From: Frankiales bacterium
GTDB lineage: Bacteria > Actinomycetota > Actinomycetes > Mycobacteriales > SCTD01
Length of the DNA stretch: 11,860 nt
Direction: 5' to 3'
Assembly (NCBI GenBank): GCA_025464795.1
Contig: JAODNB010000056.1
Coordinates: 1 to 11,860 of the forward strand
In this document: positions 6,431 to 11,860 of the stretch, piece by piece
Position numbering within the stretch: position 1 is the first letter of the stretch
Layout: every line of letters begins with the position of its first letter
Notes under the pieces: model-generated
Seen by the model: the letters and a program-made list of their open reading frames with translations, nothing else
What the model was told of the DNA's origin: nothing
Databases searched by the model: none
Translations under genes and position numbers: made by a program

Positions 6431-6763
6431 ATGCAGAAGTCCTCGATGACAGCCCTGGCCCGTGAGCAGCTCAAGCTCGCTCAGACCGCTCCGGCGGGTC
6501 GCGCCTCGCACACGGTCTACGGCGGGCACGAGCACACCCTGCGTCAAACGCTGATCGCCCTGCGCGCCGGGGAGCGCCTGGAAGAGCACCCCAACCCGGG
6601 CGAGGCCACCCTGTACGTCCTGCAGGGCCGCGTCCGCCTGTCCACCGCGGGAGCGGGCTGGGAGGGCAGGTCAGGCGACCTGCTCATCGTCCCGCAGGCG
6701 CCGCACACGCTCGAGGCGCACGAGGACTCGGCCGTGCTGCTGACCGTCGCGAAGCTCCCCTAG
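6431..6763 (+). CDS. small single-domain cupin protein
   Basis: A 110-residue protein formed by one cupin beta-barrel. Cupin motif 1 is visible as GERLEEHPNPGEATLYVLQG (48-66), which keeps His53, Glu58 and the final Gly but has Asn55 where the second metal-binding His usually stands. Motif 2 is GDLLIVPQAPHTLEA (82-96), with His92 as the expected fourth ligand. A metal site with only one motif-1 His is therefore possible but altered, and the protein may be a binding or sensory cupin rather than an enzyme. ATG 6431 is taken as the start; an in-frame GTG at 6428 directly before it is an equal candidate. AGGAAGAG lies just upstream of both. It follows the desaturase on the same strand by 79 bases and is convergent with mobA, with 14 bases between stops. 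The function is unknown. Confidence 0.8.
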   Translation: MQKSSMTALAREQLKLAQTAPAGRASHTVYGGHEHTLRQTLIALRAGERLEEHPNPGEATLYVLQGRVRLSTAGAGWEGRSGDLLIVPQAPHTLEAHEDSAVLLTVAKLP

Positions 6764-6777
6764 CAACGGTCGGCCCG

Positions 6778-7329
6778 TCACACCGAGTCTCTCGCCGCGG
6801 CGAGCTCCTCAGCGGTGTCGCAGTCGAACCAAGGCGTCCCCTCCCCCTCCCACCGCACCACGACGGGCCGCAACGGAAGCAGCAGGTCACGAAGTCGAGG
6901 TCCTGCTCCCTGCGCTGCTGCGCGAAGCCTGTCGCTGTCCCACGCCCCGCACAGCCACTGCTCCCGACTGCCGTCCGACAGCACGGCAGGGCTTCGGTCC
7001 ACCAGCACGCGCAGCACGTCACTGGTGAGGAAGGGCAGGTCCGCTGCCAGCACGGCGACCCGCTCCGTCGTCACCTTCTCAAGGCCGGCCCGAAGCGCTG
7101 GGACCGGCCCGCCGCCGGCCGGCTCCTCTCTGACCCAGCTCACGGCTCTCGAGGTCGGACGGCTCGGGCCGACGACGACGATCCGGAGAGCCTCCGAGCA
7201 CGCGTCAAGCACGCGATCCAGCAGAGTCGACCCACCCACGACCAGCGAAGCCTTGTCCTGGCCTCCGAGCCTTCGTGCGCTTCCCCCGGCGAGGACGACC
7301 GCGTCGAACGCTGGGGCCCCGGTGCTCAC
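6778..7329 (-). CDS. mobA: molybdenum cofactor guanylyltransferase
   Basis: A 183-residue MobA-type nucleotidyltransferase. It attaches GMP from GTP to Mo-molybdopterin, making the guanine dinucleotide cofactor used by DMSO-reductase-family enzymes. Key elements are the N-terminal nucleotide loop LAGGSARRLGGQDKA (13-27), EEPAGGGPVPALRAGL (68-83), the metal-binding AADLPFL (95-101, Asp97) and the C-terminal FDCDTAEEL (168-176). The first loop departs slightly from the usual LAGG-x-S-x-R-M-G-x-DKA but keeps the Gly-rich core and Lys26. The GTG at 7329-7327 is chosen because it overlaps the preceding stop in a GTGA junction and puts the nucleotide loop at the normal distance from the N-terminus. 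A longer in-frame extension to 7476 would only overlap the upstream gene. As the last gene of the operon, it supplies bis-MGD for the molybdoenzyme encoded two genes earlier. Confidence 0.9.
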   Translation of the reverse strand: MSTGAPAFDAVVLAGGSARRLGGQDKASLVVGGSTLLDRVLDACSEALRIVVVGPSRPTSRAVSWVREEPAGGGPVPALRAGLEKVTTERVAVLAADLPFLTSDVLRVLVDRSPAVLSDGSREQWLCGAWDSDRLRAAAQGAGPRLRDLLLPLRPVVVRWEGEGTPWFDCDTAEELAAARDSV

Positions 7330-7826
7330 AGCGACGTCAGCAGCTGAGGGCTGAGGACCTTGATGGTCGCGTTGCACCAGACGGCTTGGCGCATCGTCCG
7401 GTCGTGGCACTCGGTCACCACCCCCAGCAGGTCCTTGTCCTTCACGGTCTGCGCGGCCTGGCCGAGCATGGTCCACAGGACGCTGTTGCCGGACGCCAGG
7501 AGGTAGAGCTCCCGGAGGTCCCGGAGCAGCAACAGGCCGGGTGCGGAGCGGCGGCCGACCAGCTCAGCGGACCTCTCGCGCACCGCGGAGAGCACGCCGG
7601 AGGGCACAGCTGGGTGCTGATCCCTTCCCAGCTCGTCTCCGTACCTTCCCGCGAAGGGTGCGAGCGCCTGCCGGTTCAGCAGCGACCAGCGCGCCAGGTC
7701 GATCGCGACGTGCCGTACCTCATGGTCGGTCCGGTGCCTGTCCGCGACGGCGTGCAGCTGCTTCTCGAGGTCCTGCTCCCCCTCGTGCACCTCGCGCAGG
7801 ACGAGCCGAATGCCGGGTGCCGTCAT
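7326..7826 (-). CDS. unknown helical protein of the molybdoenzyme operon
   Basis: A 166-residue soluble protein that I do not recognise as a named family. It looks almost entirely alpha-helical: a first helix at about 5-30 rich in Glu/His (LREVHEGEQDLEKQLHAVADRH), a second at 33-60 (DHEVRHVAIDLARWS), then two to three helices at 80-95, 98-135 and 138-160. There is no signal peptide and no membrane segment. Glu12, His14, Glu15, Glu17 and the H35-E36-x2-H39 cluster recall ferritin-like or hemerythrin-like metal-binding bundles, but no full metal motif is proven. Its place between the molybdoenzyme and mobA also fits a TorD/NarJ-type maturation chaperone, since those are helical and encoded beside their enzyme. 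The ATG at 7826-7824 overlaps the molybdoenzyme stop (ATGA), and its own stop overlaps mobA (GTGA), so all three are likely made in fixed proportion. Confidence 0.85.
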   Translation of the reverse strand: MTAPGIRLVLREVHEGEQDLEKQLHAVADRHRTDHEVRHVAIDLARWSLLNRQALAPFAGRYGDELGRDQHPAVPSGVLSAVRERSAELVGRRSAPGLLLLRDLRELYLLASGNSVLWTMLGQAAQTVKDKDLLGVVTECHDRTMRQAVWCNATIKVLSPQLLTSL

Positions 7827-10255
7827 GCCAGCACCTCCGTGACCTGCGCTTCGTCGCCGCCGACAGTCGCGACCGCCTTCGAACGCGGGTCGACGGGCGC
7901 GCTCGCGGTGTTCGTCGGTGCGGCGGAAGGCTGCCCGTCGCGGGAGAGCAGTCGCACCGAGGCGGCCGCTGTCTTGAACATCGGCTGCTTGCTGAGCGGG
8001 TCCCAGTCCGTCAAGGTGAGCTCGTTCGCGGCGCGCGGTGCGTGCTCCGGGTCGTCCCAGTAGCCGTAGTGGAACGGCAGGAAGATCACTCCGTCGCGGA
8101 TCCCACTGATCCGCAACCGGGCTTGCACGGCCGCTCGCGGTGAGGCCACCTCCAGCAGGTCACCCTCCAGGAGCTCCTCGCGAGCGGCGTCCGCTGCGGA
8201 CATCTCGACCCAGACCTCACGGGCCGCTTTGCGCAGCTGAGGGGCTCGAGCTGTCTTCGTCCTCGTGTGGAAGTGGAACAGGGTCCGACCCGTGGTCAGC
8301 ACGTAGGGGTGGTCCTCGCTGGGGACCTCGTGCGGCGGGACGAACTCAGCGCCCAACAGCTGCGCCTTCCCGTCCGGGTTTGCTGCCGCGTACTCAGCCG
8401 GCTCCCTCGGTGCGCCCGTGACCGGGTCCTTGCCGTAGGACTCGCAAAGGTCCGGTGCAGCAAAGCTGATGCCGTCGGTGTAGAGCCGCTCCGTTCCGTG
8501 CGGATGCTCGGCGTTCACCGGCCACGGGATGCCGGACGGACCCCGGAGCATGTCGTAGCTGAGGCCGCTGTAGTCACAGGGGCGCCCGGCGCTGCAGGCC
8601 TTCCACGCCTCGAACCCCGACTCGGCGTCGTGCCAGTGGATCAGCGGTCCGCCGTCCTTGTCACGCAGGTCCAGGCGGCGGGCGTAGTCGAGGAAGATGT
8701 CGAGGTCAGGCTTGGCTTCGCCCGGCGGCTCGACCGCCTTCTCGGACAGGTGCACGGTCCGGTCGGCGTTGGTGAAGGCGCCCGTCTTCTCGCCCCAGGT
8801 CGCGGCCGGGAGGACGACGTCGGCCATGGCAGCGGTCTCGGTCAGGAAGAGGTCCTGGACGACCAGGAACAGCCGCTCCTGTCCGAGGATGCTGCGGATC
8901 CGGCCGAGCTCCGGCATGGACACCGCGGGGTTGGTGCCGCTGACCCACAGGAACCGGATGCTGCCCTGCTCGGCGTAGCGGAAGATCTGCATCGTGTGCG
9001 TCGGCGGCGTCGCGTGCGGGATCTTCGTGGGCTCGACGTTCCAGACCCTGGCGAGGTCGGCGACGTGCTCGTCGTTCGCCCAGTTGCGAAAGGCCGGCAG
9101 GTCGCCGTTGGCTCCGGTCTCCCGGGTGTTCTGGGCGGTGGGCTGCCCGTTCATCTGCAGGATGCCGCAGCCAGGCCTGCCGAGCATCCCGCGCAGCAGG
9201 TTCAGGTTGTTGACCTGCATCCCAGCCAGCGTCGCCTGGTTGGACTGGTACACGCCCTGGAGCACTGTCGACAGCAGGCGCTTCGCCTCCCCCAGGAGCC
9301 GGGCCGCGGCCTGGATGTCAGCCGCGGGCACTCCGCAGATCTGCTCGGCGACGTCAGGTGTGTAGCCGGCAACGGTCTTCGCCAGTGCCTCGAACCCGAC
9401 GGTGCGCTGCTCCACGAAGTCGTGGTCGACCCAGTCGTGGGCGATGACCTGCTGCAGCAGCGCGTTCAGCAGCGCGACGTTCGTCCCTGGCAGGGGGCGC
9501 AGGTGCACCGTTGCACGCGCCGCGACGGGTGTCTGCCGGGGGTCGACGACGAGCAGCCGGGGCGGGTTCGGACCGTCGAGCCTGTCCAGCATCCGCATCC
9601 AGAGCACCGTCTGGGTCTCGGCGACGTTGTGCCCGTACAGGGCGATCGTGTCCGCGTGGTCCACATCGGCGTACGAGCCCGGTTGGCCGTCTGCTCCGAA
9701 CGTCTGCTTCAGGGCCTCGCCCGACGTCGCGGTGCACAGCCGGGTGTTCCCGTCGAGGTGGTTGCACGACAGCCCACCTCGGACGAGGGTCGCGAGGGTG
9801 TAGTACTCCTCGAGGAAGAGCTGTCCGGTGGTGTAGAAGCCGAGCGAGCCGGGGCCGCGTTCGGCAACCAGGTCCCGGGTGCGCCTCACGATGAGGTCCA
9901 TCGCCGTGTCCCAGTCCGTCTCCACGAGCTGACCGTCCCTGCGGACCAGCGGGCGGGTGAGTCGGTCGCCCGACCCGTTGGCCTGCCAGGCGAAGAGGTC
10001 CTTCGGGTCCAGCCGGCCGTGGTTGACCCGATCGCCCGCACGGCCCCTGACGCCGACGATGCGGCCCCCCTTCACGGCGATGTCCATCGCGTCGCCGTTG
10101 CTGTGCAGCACGGACGCGCTCTGCACCCAGGCGTCCACCTGCTCCTCGGTGAGCCCCTCACCGAGGAACAGGTCGGTCCGTGACGGCCAGGTGGCACCCG
10201 AGGCATACGGCGTGCGCACGCCCCAGGGCTCGGCGATGCGATCACGTGTGGTCAT
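7823..10255 (-). CDS. molybdopterin oxidoreductase, nitrate reductase-like, lacking the 4Fe-4S cysteines
   Basis: An 810-residue member of the DMSO reductase (bis-MGD) superfamily. Similarity to assimilatory nitrate reductases (Nas) shows in DGNTRLCTATSGEALKQTFGADG (168-190), where Cys174 stands at the Mo-ligand position. It also shows in the GTNPAVSMPELGRIRSIL and ADVVLPAATWGEKTGAFTNADR segments, and in LTDWDPLSKQP near the C-terminus, in the molybdopterin-dinucleotide-binding domain. The N-terminal cluster motif (C-x2-C-x3-C and a later Cys) is replaced by Ser48, His51, Asp55 and Asp83. Lys85, at the place of the conserved Lys after the fourth Cys, is kept. No twin-arginine signal is seen, so it is probably cytoplasmic. 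About 45 C-terminal residues are low-complexity (Ala/Pro/Thr). ATG 10255-10253 overlaps the FNT stop (ATGA); an in-frame extension to 10354 lies inside the FNT gene and is rejected. The substrate is not determinable; nitrate, nitrite or formate chemistry is suggested by the neighbours. Confidence 0.92.
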   Translation of the reverse strand: MTTRDRIAEPWGVRTPYASGATWPSRTDLFLGEGLTEEQVDAWVQSASVLHSNGDAMDIAVKGGRIVGVRGRAGDRVNHGRLDPKDLFAWQANGSGDRLTRPLVRRDGQLVETDWDTAMDLIVRRTRDLVAERGPGSLGFYTTGQLFLEEYYTLATLVRGGLSCNHLDGNTRLCTATSGEALKQTFGADGQPGSYADVDHADTIALYGHNVAETQTVLWMRMLDRLDGPNPPRLLVVDPRQTPVAARATVHLRPLPGTNVALLNALLQQVIAHDWVDHDFVEQRTVGFEALAKTVAGYTPDVAEQICGVPAADIQAAARLLGEAKRLLSTVLQGVYQSNQATLAGMQVNNLNLLRGMLGRPGCGILQMNGQPTAQNTRETGANGDLPAFRNWANDEHVADLARVWNVEPTKIPHATPPTHTMQIFRYAEQGSIRFLWVSGTNPAVSMPELGRIRSILGQERLFLVVQDLFLTETAAMADVVLPAATWGEKTGAFTNADRTVHLSEKAVEPPGEAKPDLDIFLDYARRLDLRDKDGGPLIHWHDAESGFEAWKACSAGRPCDYSGLSYDMLRGPSGIPWPVNAEHPHGTERLYTDGISFAAPDLCESYGKDPVTGAPREPAEYAAANPDGKAQLLGAEFVPPHEVPSEDHPYVLTTGRTLFHFHTRTKTARAPQLRKAAREVWVEMSAADAAREELLEGDLLEVASPRAAVQARLRISGIRDGVIFLPFHYGYWDDPEHAPRAANELTLTDWDPLSKQPMFKTAAASVRLLSRDGQPSAAPTNTASAPVDPRSKAVATVGGDEAQVTEVLA

Positions 10256-11019
10256 GAGGACTCGCTTCCCGCGGCGTGGACCTGCCCGTAGTTGAGCAGA
10301 GCGACGATGACGACACCACCGACGACGTTCCCGAGCACTGCCCCGGCCAGCCACGTGAGGTAGGACGTGAGGGGCAAGGCGCCCAGGAAGACGGCCGTGA
10401 GGACCTCGCCACTGCCGGCTATCGAGTGCGCGAAGTGACCCACGCCGACGAAGAACGTCAGCGTGGCGACGAGCAGGACCTGCCCGACCGTGTCGGTGCT
10501 CGCCGTCACCACCCAGGCCACGAGGGCCACCAGCCAGCCACCGACGACCGCGGTCCAGAACACCGTCGTGAAGCCAGTCCGGCCTGCCTCCTGCCCCAGG
10601 CGAGCGAGCGCCTCACGGGCCTCGTGGACTGCCGGCGTCTTCGCGGCGAGCAGCGCGAAGGCGACCGTCCCGAGAAGGTTCCCTGTGAGCACCACAGCCC
10701 ACAGCCGGGCCGTCGCCCCCAGAGCCCGGCGCTGCGCAAGGACGACGGCGACCGGGAACAGCGTGTTCTCGGTGAACAGCTGCATGCGACCGAGGATGAC
10801 CGCGAGGAACCCGATGGGGTATCCGACGAAGGTCCAGGCAGCCTCAGAGCCGGACAGGGCTTGCAGGATGGCGACGCAGAGCCCGGACAGGCCCATGGTC
10901 AAGCCGGCTCCGAGCGCGGAGAAGCCGAGGTTGGACGCCGGCCTGGCCAGCTCCTCCTCCGCCCCGTGACTGACCCGGTCGAAGATCTCAGCAGCAGACA
11001 GCCTGCTGGTGTCAGCCAT
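10252..11019 (-). CDS. formate/nitrite transporter (FNT) family channel
   Basis: A 255-residue inner membrane protein with about six hydrophobic segments (near 33-55, 63-80, 104-125, 153-172, 178-194 and 222-243). That fits the FNT fold, which forms pentameric anion channels for formate, nitrite or hydrosulfide. LGRMQLFTENTLFPV (76-90) is the re-entrant loop signature in the LFTENT variant, as in YfdC-type members rather than FocA or NirC. GHFAHSIAGSGE (194-205) carries the central-pore histidine region; His198 is the likely equivalent of the FocA pore His. Substrates of the LFTENT branch are poorly known, so nitrite or formate is an inference from the molybdoenzyme that follows. ATG 11019-11017 has GGGAG 5 bases upstream. 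It is the first gene of the four-gene operon and is divergent from the HPP gene with 116 bases between starts. Confidence 0.9.
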   Translation of the reverse strand: MADTSRLSAAEIFDRVSHGAEEELARPASNLGFSALGAGLTMGLSGLCVAILQALSGSEAAWTFVGYPIGFLAVILGRMQLFTENTLFPVAVVLAQRRALGATARLWAVVLTGNLLGTVAFALLAAKTPAVHEAREALARLGQEAGRTGFTTVFWTAVVGGWLVALVAWVVTASTDTVGQVLLVATLTFFVGVGHFAHSIAGSGEVLTAVFLGALPLTSYLTWLAGAVLGNVVGGVVIVALLNYGQVHAAGSESS

Positions 11020-11076
11020 CGCCGCTCCCTGTCGCTCCTTGGCACTCTTCGCGCCGGGTCTGCCCGATCCGCGACC

Positions 11077-11104
11077 GAGGAACCTCCCGAAGCGGCCCGA
11101 GGTT
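11077..11104. promoter_or_regulatory. inverted repeat in the divergent FNT/HPP promoter region
   Basis: AACCTC at 11081-11086 and GAGGTT at 11099-11104 form a perfect 6-bp inverted repeat with a 12-base spacer. A smaller GAGG-AA-CCTC palindrome (11077-11086) overlaps the left arm. It lies in the 116-base gap between the divergent starts at 11019 and 11136, so one regulator could act on both transcripts. No convincing -10/-35 pair is visible and the repeat does not match a regulator consensus I can name. Confidence 0.4.
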
Positions 11105-11135
11105 TCACCCGCACGTCGCCGGAGAGACGGCAGCC

Positions 11136-11660
11136 ATGGGACGCGACCACGCTCAGGCCGTTCGCCGGGGGCTCGCCTCGGCAGGGCTGTCGTGCGCGTT
11201 CGTCGCCGTGGCAGGGGCGATCGGCGTGGCCGCCAAGCAGCCGTGGCTGTTCCCGAGCCTGGCTCCGTCGCTGATGGTGCTCGCGGAGACCCCCCGCCAG
11301 CCAGCAGCCCGGCCCCAGAACGTGCTCGTGGGTCACCTCGTCGGGCTGGCGGCCGGCTGGATGGGGCTGGTCGTCATGGGCCTGCGGTCGCACCCGTCCG
11401 CAGTCCAGGAGGGACTGAGCAGCTCCCGGGTGCTCTGCTGCGTCATCGCGGTCGCCCTCACCGCCCTGGTGCTCCAGCTGGTCCAGCTGCCGCACCCACC
11501 TGCGGGCGCCACCACCCTGATCGTGGCCTTGGGCATCCTGCGCACCGGACCTCAGCTGCGGACGATGACGTACGCCTTTCTGCTCCTCACCGTCATCGCT
11601 GTCTGCGTCCACCTCGTCGTCATGCGGTCGACCTCGCGAAGGCGTCCGGACGCAGCCTGA
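11136..11660 (+). CDS. HPP-family integral membrane protein
   Basis: A 174-residue membrane protein with the family-defining HPPAGATTLIVALG at residues 120-133 and a conserved early PWLFPSLAPSLMVL (36-49). Hydrophobic segments lie near 15-33, 36-50, 63-83, 98-117, 123-137 and 143-163, in keeping with the short HPP proteins of bacteria. HPP-domain proteins of cyanobacteria and plant chloroplasts have been shown to transport nitrite; bacterial stand-alone members are mostly uncharacterised. Its divergent position beside an FNT channel and a nitrate-reductase-like enzyme supports a role in nitrogen oxyanion transport, by inference. ATG 11136 is preceded by GGAGAG at 11121-11126, a slightly long spacing of 9. 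The tail is basic (RSTSRRRPDAA). It is convergent with the hydrolase gene, 49 bases apart. Confidence 0.88.
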   Translation: MGRDHAQAVRRGLASAGLSCAFVAVAGAIGVAAKQPWLFPSLAPSLMVLAETPRQPAARPQNVLVGHLVGLAAGWMGLVVMGLRSHPSAVQEGLSSSRVLCCVIAVALTALVLQLVQLPHPPAGATTLIVALGILRTGPQLRTMTYAFLLLTVIAVCVHLVVMRSTSRRRPDAA

Positions 11661-11679
11661 GCAGCCGCCCGGCAACATC

Positions 11680-11700
11680 GCGCTCGCGCACTGAGAGCGC
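11680..11700. terminator. weak hairpin between convergent genes
   Basis: GCGCTC (11680-11685) and GAGCGC (11695-11700) form a perfect 6-bp stem with a 9-base loop. It is centred in the 49-base gap between the HPP stop and the hydrolase stop. It could terminate transcription from both sides. There is no T-run, which is common in GC-rich actinobacteria but leaves the call weak. Confidence 0.4.
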
Positions 11701-11709
11701 ATCGCCCCC

Positions 11710-11860
11710 TCAGGTGCTGAGGAACATGCTGATCGCGGTGTAGACCCCGGCGATGCCCCGGTAGAGCTTCGGCACCGACAGCGACGCGTGGCAGTGGTCC
11801 GGCATGTGGAGGTGCTCAACCGAGACGCCAGCTTCACGAAGGCGCAGGGCGTAGCGCCGG
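11710..11860 (-). CDS. C-terminal end of a probable alpha/beta hydrolase (partial)
   Basis: The last 49 codons of a gene whose start lies beyond the right edge, ending in TGA at 11712-11710. The peptide reads RRYALRLREAGVSVEHLHMP, then DHCHASLSVPKLYRGIAGV, and ends YTAISMFLST. The pattern of Y-x2-x-LR-x-AGV-x-VE, then a His-containing segment, then a final helix ending FL, is typical of the C-terminus of HSL-type esterases and related alpha/beta hydrolases. In those proteins the catalytic His sits just after the AGV-x-VE strand; His44-49 from the end (DHCH) would be the candidate region. The nucleophile and acid are outside the window, so the assignment is tentative. It is convergent with the HPP gene. 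Confidence 0.55.
   Translation of the reverse strand, partial: RRYALRLREAGVSVEHLHMPDHCHASLSVPKLYRGIAGVYTAISMFLST

Noticed and set aside
6764..6777. A terminator between the cupin and mobA stops
   Set aside because: Only 14 bases separate the stops and no inverted repeat is visible there.
7330..7476. A 49-residue extension of MobA
   Set aside because: It overlaps the helical protein's coding region and would place the nucleotide-binding loop far from the N-terminus, unlike the family.
8267..10183. A long plus-strand open frame (638 residues) opposite the molybdoenzyme
   Set aside because: Its translation is rich in Arg, Val, Gly and Leu without recognisable motifs; it is the usual antisense shadow in high-GC DNA.
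10256..10354. A 33-residue N-terminal extension of the molybdoenzyme
   Set aside because: The Arg-rich peptide (RERRRWCRHRR) could be mistaken for a twin-arginine signal, but it lacks the hydrophobic core and lies inside the FNT coding region; the ATGA-coupled start is better.
11071..11110. GlnR or NsrR binding site upstream of the FNT operon
   Set aside because: The inverted repeat is real, but its bases do not match a GlnR (GTnAC-like) or NsrR consensus well enough to name a regulator.

Overview
The window is GC-rich DNA from an actinobacterium. The evidence is strong GC bias at third codon positions, frequent GTG starts, AGGAGG-like ribosome binding sites, and a desaturase/reductase pair organised like the mycobacterial Rv3230c-DesA3 pair. 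I cannot name the genus. Genes are tightly packed: no stretch longer than about 150 bases lacks a gene, and I see no tRNA, rRNA, CRISPR array, insertion sequence or phage gene.

Layout: (1) 1-666, minus: the N-terminal part of a secreted glucodextranase/DOMON-like protein, cut by the window edge. (2) 719-2796, minus: a MarR-family regulator and a DHA2 (EmrB/QacA-type) MFS exporter overlapping by 4 bases, with a likely operator in the promoter. (3) 2935-3078, plus: a 47-residue membrane protein behind a possible stress sigma-factor promoter, ending 1 base from a convergent tandem GNAT acetyltransferase (3080-3913, minus). (4) 4012-6351, plus: a ferredoxin-type oxidoreductase followed by a three-histidine-box fatty acid desaturase, predicted to be a lipid or acyl-CoA desaturation pair. 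(5) 6431-6763, plus: a small cupin. (6) 6778-11019, minus: a four-gene operon in the order FNT-family channel, molybdopterin oxidoreductase, unknown 166-residue helical protein, MobA. Every junction is a 4-base ATGA or GTGA overlap. (7) 11136-11660, plus: an HPP-family membrane protein, divergent from that operon. (8) 11710-11860, minus: the C-terminal end of a probable alpha/beta hydrolase.

The most interesting unit is (6)+(7). The molybdoenzyme resembles assimilatory nitrate reductases and keeps the likely Mo-ligating cysteine (Cys174). At all four positions where relatives hold the N-terminal [4Fe-4S] cluster it has Ser, His, Asp and Asp. It is translationally coupled to a channel family that moves formate or nitrite, to the enzyme that makes the bis-MGD form of the cofactor, and to an uncharacterised helical protein that could be a maturation partner or electron-transfer component. 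The divergent neighbour belongs to the HPP family, some members of which transport nitrite. Together these suggest a cluster-less molybdoenzyme system linked to nitrogen oxyanion or formate metabolism. The substrate is inference only.
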